Positions 1 through 3,745 of a stretch of 7,050 bases of DNA are shown one piece after another. The stretch spans positions 1 to 7,050 of the forward strand of contig JAGOUG010000042.1 of assembly GCA_018061375.1 (NCBI GenBank), read 5' to 3'. A model generated the notes under the pieces. It did no database searches. It saw only the letters and a list, made by a program, of their open reading frames with translations, and was not told the origin of the DNA. This DNA comes from Candidatus Saccharimonadota bacterium. Its GTDB lineage: Bacteria > Patescibacteriota > Saccharimonadia > Saccharimonadales > UBA7683. The number at the start of each line of letters is the position of its first letter. Position 1 is the stretch's first letter. Both the position numbers and the translations under genes were made by a program.

Positions 1-222
1 CTCCTCGACTGGGCTACAGCTTTGTTTAAAGCAAGCACCAAACGAGATTGAAAACCCGACAAAAAAACCTGCAACCATACCGCCAACAACGAGCATTACT
101 GCGAGTACGATTATCAGCACCCTATACGTAGTATCTTTAGGTGCCTGAACAACTTCAAATACTGGTGGTGCGGCGACCTCTTGAGTTGTCTTGTTTTGTT
201 GTGGTTGCTCTTCGGGATTCAT
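1..222 (-). CDS. Single-pass membrane protein, 5' part only
   Basis: This is the N-terminal 74 codons of a gene that runs off the left edge; the frame is open from the ATG at 220-222 to base 1. The product begins MNPEEQPQQNK, a hydrophilic Gln/Pro/Ala-rich segment of about 33 residues. One strong hydrophobic helix follows (about residues 35-61, rich in Val, Gly and Phe), and then a segment with two cysteines (C64, C69) ending SPVEE at the edge. A short charged tail before the helix suggests an N-in orientation, with most of the protein outside the membrane. It lies 32 bp behind the stop of the 317-residue membrane protein gene on the same strand, so co-transcription is possible. A TAAAAT box at 232-237 could also give it its own promoter with almost no leader. 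I do not recognise the family. The existence of the gene is fairly secure; its function is unknown. Confidence 0.7.
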   Translation of the reverse strand, partial: MNPEEQPQQNKTTQEVAAPPVFEVVQAPKDTTYRVLIIVLAVMLVVGGMVAGFFVGFSISFGACFKQSCSPVEE

Positions 223-231
223 ACTATTATG

Positions 232-237
232 ATTTTA
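232..237 (-). promoter_or_regulatory. Candidate -10 box for the left-edge membrane protein gene
   Basis: TAAAAT on the minus strand ends 9 bases before the ATG at 222, so a transcript would have a leader of only about 2-3 bases. CATAAT at 226-231 is an alternative. No convincing -35 box is seen. The gene could instead be read from the promoter of the upstream 317-residue protein gene. Confidence 0.3.
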
Positions 238-254
238 ACACAAACGTTTCGCAC

Positions 255-1208
255 TTAGTGAGAGTATTCAATATACCGCCTATGCAAACTACCCCGCTTC
301 CATATGAACGCTTCCGTGTAATAATGTAGCAAAAATAGTACTGTGAGCGTCATGTACAGTCCACCGAAGGTATACATCTGAATCAGGAGTGCTAGTAGGA
401 CAGATAAAACTGGGTTAATTATTGTAACTGGTAGTTTGAGATTAGAAAATATTCTATATATATAATTACCACCGGTTTCAGTATACCGGTTATAGTCGTG
501 GGTGATATAAAATGTGTACCCCGTTAGATCATGAATGATGCGAGGTACGGCAATACTTAAAATCGGATAGCCCGCTACGAGGAAGATTGCACTTGCCAGT
601 GGAATCAAATGAGTCATCCAAAAGTACTGCCTACCAATTTTCATCCGCGCAGCCCGTACAGCCTTAAAGCCAAGGACCGTAAACACAATAAACCCAACTA
701 CCCATACATACTTAGCTATGTCTGGCGGATTATATAAAGTATACAGGTCAATATAGAGTGCCAGAGAGAGCAGAACGCCAAAGTATTCCCAAATAATATG
801 CAGCTTATTGGAACCATGCATTAACGATTTGGCAATACCGCTTTGCTGACGGAAGACATGAAACATGGTGAATAACGCGAATACAACAAACGCTAGGTTC
901 AAGCTTATAAATGGCAGTAGAATTGCGGCAAATACAGCGTAACGAGCACCTTTTAATAATGTTGTTTTATAAGTAATAAAGTACTCTTTTTCGAAGAACC
1001 CAAAAAAACTAGAGAGAATATGTGGTAGCGTGAAAAGTAGTGTAAAAAGCGCGTAGTTATTTGGGTCTACCGACAAAGAATTTTTTAGATCAGCACTGAG
1101 GAGTAAGCTGTCTACCAGTACTAGAATAAAACACAGTGGGATACATGCGTAGATTGCAAGCAAAAGTTGTGGTTTAATTTTTAGCGAGAGAGCGGTGGTC
1201 GTACTCAT
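255..1208 (-). CDS. Polytopic membrane protein with conserved-looking histidines, function unknown
   Basis: This 317-residue protein has about seven or eight hydrophobic helices (roughly 13-35, 51-71, 87-118, 138-155, 165-183, 197-218, 262-298). Its polar residues are unusual for a transporter. A Pro-His pair lies at 62-63, His117 sits in FHVFRQQ, and His-Asp pairs occur at 226-227 (RIIHDLTG) and 237-238 (ITHDYNRY). Near the C-terminus there is an HYYTEAFIWK motif (His295). Histidines placed at helix ends like this are typical of membrane metalloenzymes such as Brp/Blh carotene oxygenases and fatty-acid hydroxylases/desaturases. I infer only a loose resemblance and cannot assign the family. 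The ATG at 1206-1208 is preferred because TAATAT lies 6 bases upstream. A basic, His-containing tail (WKRGSLHRRYIEYSH) ends the protein. The left-edge gene follows 32 bp downstream and may be in the same operon. Confidence 0.85.
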   Translation of the reverse strand: MSTTTALSLKIKPQLLLAIYACIPLCFILVLVDSLLLSADLKNSLSVDPNNYALFTLLFTLPHILSSFFGFFEKEYFITYKTTLLKGARYAVFAAILLPFISLNLAFVVFALFTMFHVFRQQSGIAKSLMHGSNKLHIIWEYFGVLLSLALYIDLYTLYNPPDIAKYVWVVGFIVFTVLGFKAVRAARMKIGRQYFWMTHLIPLASAIFLVAGYPILSIAVPRIIHDLTGYTFYITHDYNRYTETGGNYIYRIFSNLKLPVTIINPVLSVLLALLIQMYTFGGLYMTLTVLFLLHYYTEAFIWKRGSLHRRYIEYSH

Positions 1209-1214
1209 TGCTTA

Positions 1215-1220
1215 ATATTA
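1215..1220 (-). promoter_or_regulatory. Candidate -10 box placing a leaderless start at 1208
   Basis: TAATAT on the minus strand is followed by six bases and then the ATG at 1208, so transcription would be expected to begin at or next to the start codon. An AGGTGG lies 12 bases upstream of the ATG. That is too far for a standard SD and overlaps the spacer of the proposed promoter. The -35 region is weak. Confidence 0.4.
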
Positions 1221-1274
1221 CCACCTACGAACACGAGTAACTATCAATCAAGCCAGATCATTAGTATCTCAATC

Positions 1275-1308
1275 GATAAACGCCTCAACCAGTATTGAGG
1301 CGTTTATC
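1275..1308. terminator. Perfect 14-bp stem, bidirectional intrinsic terminator
   Basis: Bases 1275-1288 (GATAAACGCCTCAA) are the exact reverse complement of 1295-1308, with a 6-base loop (1289-1294). The core stem CGCCTCAA/TTGAGGCG is flanked by an A-rich left arm and a T-rich right arm (TTTATC) in both directions, the usual layout of a bidirectional terminator. It lies downstream of the minus-strand 111-residue gene and upstream of the 317-residue gene, so it insulates the two. The T tracts are interrupted, so efficiency is uncertain. Confidence 0.7.
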
Positions 1309-1374
1309 ATCTGTTAAAAAATGACTGTCGTTACAGCCACAAATATACATAAAAGAAAATTTTGAGAAGAAAGG

Positions 1375-1390
1375 CGCGCAGTACTGCGCG
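1375..1390. repeat. 16-bp perfect palindrome overlapping the foot of the hairpin
   Basis: CGCGCAGT-ACTGCGCG is a perfect 16-bp palindrome. Its last four bases (1387-1390) are also the outermost bases of the 1387-1444 hairpin, so the two structures compete for the same CGCG. It may be part of the termination region, a protein-binding site or a recombination scar. Confidence 0.45.
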
Positions 1391-1444
1391 ATGAGGGGCG
1401 GCAGCGAGCCATATCTTGCACTCGCTGCCGCTCCACTCATCGCG
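1387..1444 (-). terminator. GC-rich hairpin directly after the 111-residue gene
   Basis: Bases 1387-1395 (CGCGATGAG) pair with 1436-1444, and 1399-1408 (CGGCAGCGAG) pair with 1421-1430. A 3/5-base internal loop separates the two helices and a 12-base apical loop (1409-1420) closes the structure. On the minus strand it starts only four bases after the TGA stop at 1449-1451 and is followed, after a GC-rich stretch, by a pyrimidine-rich tract (CCTTTCTTCTC). It is the sort of strong 3' structure expected to end the cassette's transcript or protect its 3' end. There is no clean run of T directly after the stem, so a stabiliser or another DNA structure is possible. Confidence 0.5.
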
Positions 1445-1448
1445 ACTC

Positions 1449-1784
1449 TCACTGCTGGGTCCGGGCCATGGCCAGCCGCAGTTCGCGCTCGTGCCTGCGC
1501 AGAAGCCTGTCGAAGTGCGCCAGCGCGAGCCAGCATATTGCGACCATGTAGAACAGCAGCTGGTCACCGAGCAGCGTGATGAGATCTGCCTCACCGTTGT
1601 TGGTGTTGACATAGATCGCCAACACTAACAGGAGCGACAGCCCGCCGAACACGATGCCGTTGATCACCCGCTTGTAGACAAGCGGACGGATCTTCCATGC
1701 AAACGCGTACAGGCGATAGATCTGCCAGGCCAGCGCGATGTAGACACGGTCCATGAGACTCACGATAGCATCGATGATGAACAT
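1449..1784 (-). CDS. Small two-helix membrane protein on a GC-rich cassette, function unknown
   Basis: The product has 111 residues. Residues 1-40 are amphipathic, aromatic and basic (VYIALAWQIYRLYAFAWK), and a first membrane helix spans about 41-59. A short polar loop follows (NTNNGEADL), then a second helix at about 71-91 and a strongly basic, helical tail (DRLLRRHERELRLAMARTQQ). Both termini are probably cytoplasmic. The codons are noticeably GC-richer than those of every neighbour (many CGC, GCC, CTC and GTG), and the flanks fall back to AT-rich sequence, which suggests horizontal transfer. It has its own perfect consensus promoter at 1840-1868, a roughly 49-base leader with an SD-like purine tract, and a hairpin four bases after its stop. 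Residues just upstream in frame are closed off by a TGA, so the ATG at 1782-1784 is the most likely start. I do not recognise the family; a holin-like, immunity or envelope-accessory role is conceivable but unsupported. Confidence 0.7.
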   Translation of the reverse strand: MFIIDAIVSLMDRVYIALAWQIYRLYAFAWKIRPLVYKRVINGIVFGGLSLLLVLAIYVNTNNGEADLITLLGDQLLFYMVAICWLALAHFDRLLRRHERELRLAMARTQQ

Positions 1785-1833
1785 CGTTATACCACCATAC
1801 CTTCCTTCTCAGGTGCATCCCCACGTTGAGGAT
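1785..1833 (-). promoter_or_regulatory. Leader with SD-like tract and a three-codon mini-ORF
   Basis: The expected leader of the 111-residue gene contains GAGAAGGAAGG, which ends 15 bases before its ATG, an unusually long spacing. A mini-ORF, ATG GTG GTA TAA (1798 down to 1787), sits at a better distance from the GAGAAGG part of this tract. Its stop is only two bases from the true ATG at 1784. Translation of the main gene might therefore depend on reinitiation after the mini-ORF. This is inference from spacing only. Confidence 0.35.
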
Positions 1834-1839
1834 ATTTTA

Positions 1840-1868
1840 ATTATAAAATAGCTATACTACTTTGTCAA
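1840..1868 (-). promoter_or_regulatory. Perfect sigma70-type consensus promoter
   Basis: On the minus strand TTGACA (1863-1868) and TATAAT (1840-1845) are separated by exactly 17 bases, matching the housekeeping consensus at all 12 positions. Transcription would begin near 1833 and read the 111-residue gene. No other promoter in the window is as good, so this gene is likely to be expressed strongly and constitutively. Confidence 0.85.
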
Positions 1869-1925
1869 TCGCTCATCTAGCCACGTTATGATTTTACTGC
1901 AACGGATCCCATACCCGATTCCGCT

Positions 1926-2240
1926 CTACGCCACTGTATAGTAGACACTGCGACCGGTTTTGCCGTGTTGTACAATCATATTCTGTTCACCTAATTTATC
2001 CAGATAGCGGGTAGCAGTAGCATCGCTCACACCAAGCAGCTTTTCAACGTCATTATTCGTAATTTTCTGTTTCTGCTTGGCCAAGGTGAGAATCTTCTTA
2101 GTGTCAGCAGGTGATGGCGTAGTCGGCCGGAGCTTCCGAGCAGCAAGTTCTGTATATATAGAACGCGTCACGAAGACACCAGTGAATACGCCGATACTGT
2201 ACACTCCTGCAATTACAACTATTATTCCAAAGAACTCCAT
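1926..2240 (-). CDS. Membrane-anchored winged-helix DNA-binding protein
   Basis: This 104-residue protein starts with one hydrophobic helix (about residues 4-25). A basic, Pro/Thr-containing linker follows (26-46), and then a compact winged-helix domain (about 47-104). In that domain ITNNDVEKLLGVSDATATRYL gives helix 2 and the recognition helix (about 63-84), and IVQHGKTGRSVYYTV forms the wing. The pattern is that of MarR/ArsR/DeoR-like 'read the next codeword' domains, with the DNA-binding part on the cytoplasmic side. There is no room for an extracellular sensor, so the membrane helix may serve for localisation or for interaction with a partner. The gene is divergent from the LPATG surface-protein gene with a 99-bp shared upstream region, making that gene a natural candidate target. 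TATAGT at 2247-2252 lies six bases before the ATG, supporting this start. The function of the fold is fairly clear; the regulon is not. Confidence 0.8.
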   Translation of the reverse strand: MEFFGIIVVIAGVYSIGVFTGVFVTRSIYTELAARKLRPTTPSPADTKKILTLAKQKQKITNNDVEKLLGVSDATATRYLDKLGEQNMIVQHGKTGRSVYYTVA

Positions 2241-2246
2241 ACTCCC

Positions 2247-2252
2247 ACTATA
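2247..2252 (-). promoter_or_regulatory. Candidate -10 box placing a leaderless start at 2240
   Basis: TATAGT on the minus strand is followed by GGGAGT and then the ATG at 2240. The GGGAG touches the start codon and is too close to act as an SD. The position of TATAGT instead fits transcription starting at the A of the ATG. The best -35 match, TTGCCG, is 19 bases away, which is slightly long. Confidence 0.4.
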
Positions 2253-2295
2253 CCAAATGAGGGCTCTATACCGGCAATCAAGACGTCTGCCAAAG

Positions 2296-2310
2296 ATGTC
2301 AGTCGGACAT
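2296..2310. promoter_or_regulatory. Possible operator: ATGTC-N5-GACAT inverted repeat
   Basis: A perfect 5-bp inverted repeat with a 5-base spacer covers the -35 box of the surface-protein gene (CGGACA, 2304-2309). An 8-bp palindrome AGACGTCT lies just upstream at 2281-2288. Either could bind a dimeric regulator, possibly the divergent winged-helix protein. Short inverted repeats occur by chance, so support is weak. Confidence 0.2.
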
Positions 2311-2332
2311 TTTGTATATGGTTTGTTACAAT
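2304..2332 (+). promoter_or_regulatory. Promoter of the LPATG protein gene, leaderless
   Basis: CGGACA (2304-2309) and TACAAT (2327-2332) are separated by 17 bases. The seven bases after TACAAT lead straight into the ATG at 2340, so the transcript should start at or next to the start codon. No SD-like sequence precedes this ATG. Confidence 0.5.
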
Positions 2333-2339
2333 ACTTCTT

Positions 2340-2942
2340 ATGGTACTTACCTACTTAAAGAATATATTCTCAGTTTTTACCCTGTCATTTTTGATACTAA
2401 TAGCGACTTCTGCGGGAGTATCAGCTGTGAAGGTGAATCTGACACCTGCATCCGTGACGCTAGTCGAAGGGCAATCCCAAGTAGTTACCGTTACACTAGA
2501 CGAGCCAATTATTTGCCCGGTTATGGATGAGACCTGTCTTGTACAGATAGATGTCAGTTCGAATACCCCAGACAGAGTCAGTATTACTTCAAGCCCAGTT
2601 ATATTTAAGAGTGACCAATGGTTCCAGCCACTTACATTTACTGTAACTGCAACAGATGACAGCCTTGATAACGGTGATGTGTCACCGCTATTTGCGCTAC
2701 CTACAACCTCAAATTCTGAGTACTACAGCGGTTTTAACCCTAGCTTTACACTAGGCGTCACTGACAATGATGAACCTCAAACAATAGCAACATCTTCACC
2801 TACATCCACAAAACCTCAACTCCCCGCAACTGGTACAGGAACAGCCGTGTGGGCACTTACGGCAACTATACTGCTTGTACTTTCAGGAACACTTATGACA
2901 TGGCGTAAAAAGACATCGCATATTCATACTAAATATCAGTGA
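2340..2942 (+). CDS. Secreted LPATG-anchored surface protein with a single Calx-beta-like domain
   Basis: This 200-residue protein has a signal peptide (about 1-30: lysine at 7, hydrophobic core, SAGVSA cleavage region). A beta-rich domain follows at about 31-143. Its pattern, VTLVEGQSQVVTVTLDEP, then a hydrophobic strand, then QPLTFTVTATDDSLDNGD, resembles single Calx-beta/cadherin-like repeats in adhesins. C59 and C66 could form a disulfide. A Ser/Thr/Pro stalk (about 145-160) leads to LPATG at 161-165, a hydrophobic helix (about 168-187) and a basic RKK. This is a classic sortase sorting signal, so the mature protein should be covalently attached outside the cell. No sortase gene is in the window. 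The gene overlaps the convergent endonuclease-family gene by 7 bp at its 3' end. A role in attachment to a host or in surface structure is inferred, not shown; most adhesins of this type have many repeats, and this one has only one. Confidence 0.85.
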   Translation: MVLTYLKNIFSVFTLSFLILIATSAGVSAVKVNLTPASVTLVEGQSQVVTVTLDEPIICPVMDETCLVQIDVSSNTPDRVSITSSPVIFKSDQWFQPLTFTVTATDDSLDNGDVSPLFALPTTSNSEYYSGFNPSFTLGVTDNDEPQTIATSSPTSTKPQLPATGTGTAVWALTATILLVLSGTLMTWRKKTSHIHTKYQ

Positions 2943-3616
2943 CCACTAACTGGTAATGATAGCGTGACCGATACGGGTAGATGATCTGAAGCGCTACTTT
3001 TGATTACATTAGCAATAGTAACTTCGCAGTCGCTGGAGACAAATACGTTGTCGAGAGTCTTTCTTGGGTTTCTACTGGGGAATGTAAAACCATGAGTCAT
3101 AGACGCTTGCAGTATTGGGAGGTACTTGGAAACGGTTTCTGGGTTAGTATTGAAATCGCCACAAACTACCAAAGGCGTATCAGTCGGCACATGCTGCGCT
3201 ATCGTCTGAAGTTGGCGTCGTCGTTCGGTACTAGTCAAGCCAAGATGCGTATTGAGTACCCGCAGTACTCCTTTTGGTGTAGTAACATCCACCCGCTGAC
3301 ATAGACGTGGCTCGCCAAGCGCCGGTAGACGGATTGGTGTAAGTCTTTCAAATTCACCGCGCACAAGCATCATGTTACCTGCTGCATAGCCGCCAAAACT
3401 CATGGTTGCATCGAAAATTGCGGTCATTCCTAAGATTTTGCCGAGTGTATGTGGTTGCCGATATCTCTCACCCCAGAAGCGAAAATCGTACACTTCTTGA
3501 AGGCACACCACATCTGGTTTCTGAGCCTCAATTACTTCAGCGACCCGCTCAATATTCACCCGCAAGTCGTGGCCGAGGCAATGCCGGATATTGTAGCTCA
3601 TTACAGTTATGGACAT
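2936..3616 (-). CDS. Endonuclease/exonuclease/phosphatase (EEP) family metal-dependent hydrolase
   Basis: This 226-residue protein carries the full EEP (DNase I-like) catalytic set: Asn9 in MSYNI, Glu41 in VVCLQEV, the NTHLG motif at 122-126, GDFNTNP at 153-159 with Asp154 and Asn156, Asp189 in TLDNVFV, and SDHLPV at 210-215 with the general Asp-His pair. Enzymes of this fold cut phosphodiester bonds in DNA, RNA or phospholipid-derived substrates with Mg2+. The exact substrate cannot be told from sequence. There is no signal peptide, so it is probably cytoplasmic. The frame stays open to a TTG at 3643, but the ATG at 3614-3616 is preferred: it gives the usual family beginning (MSITVMSYNIRH), and TATAGT lies seven bases upstream of it. 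Its 3' end overlaps the convergent LPATG gene. It stands alone on its strand, so no partner is suggested. Confidence 0.9.
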   Translation of the reverse strand: MSITVMSYNIRHCLGHDLRVNIERVAEVIEAQKPDVVCLQEVYDFRFWGERYRQPHTLGKILGMTAIFDATMSFGGYAAGNMMLVRGEFERLTPIRLPALGEPRLCQRVDVTTPKGVLRVLNTHLGLTSTERRRQLQTIAQHVPTDTPLVVCGDFNTNPETVSKYLPILQASMTHGFTFPSRNPRKTLDNVFVSSDCEVTIANVIKSSASDHLPVSVTLSLPVSGH

Positions 3617-3623
3617 AATCACG

Positions 3624-3629
3624 ACTATA
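3624..3629 (-). promoter_or_regulatory. Candidate -10 box that fixes the EEP start at 3616
   Basis: TATAGT on the minus strand is followed by seven bases and the ATG at 3616, fitting a leaderless transcript. If this box is real, the longer TTG-initiated form (3643) would not be transcribed. The -35 region is weak. Confidence 0.4.
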
Positions 3630-3733
3630 CCATACCAATTCAACTGCAGTAATGACTAAGTAATAGCCTATACGATTTCGTTACCAATATAGCCTCTTAG
3701 ATATACGAGTCTCGAAATAACGCTTGTGTAATG

Positions 3734-3739
3734 TAAAAT
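3734..3739 (+). promoter_or_regulatory. Candidate -10 box of the SulP operon, leaderless
   Basis: TAAAAT is followed by six bases and the ATG at 3746. No SD is visible in the preceding 20 bases, and no good -35 is seen at 17 bases. The spacing matches the other leaderless-type starts in the window. Confidence 0.4.
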
Positions 3740-3745
3740 AGAATC

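Noticed and set aside
1375..1444. Integron attC site
   Set aside because: The hairpin lacks the GTTRRRY/RYYYAAC ends expected of attC, and the cassette gene has its own strong promoter, which is atypical for integron cassettes.
1285..1612. Overlapping ORFs of 83 and 93 residues on the minus strand and 62 and 70 residues on the plus strand
   Set aside because: They are shadow frames created by the GC-rich coding sequence of the 111-residue gene and run through its hairpin. They have no coherent protein pattern or upstream signals.
1869..1925. tRNA-like 3' end on the minus strand after the winged-helix gene
   Set aside because: No cloverleaf arms or T-loop consensus could be assembled; the resemblance is limited to a few G/C-rich bases.
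2936..2942. UGA recoded as glycine (Gracilibacteria/SR1 code)
   Set aside because: TGA ends both convergent genes at sensible C-termini (after the RKK tail of the LPATG protein and after the SDHLPV motif region of the EEP enzyme), so the standard code fits.
3617..3643. Longer EEP-family protein starting at TTG 3643
   Set aside because: The extra nine residues precede the family's normal beginning, and a -10 box lies inside this extension, so ATG 3616 is preferred.
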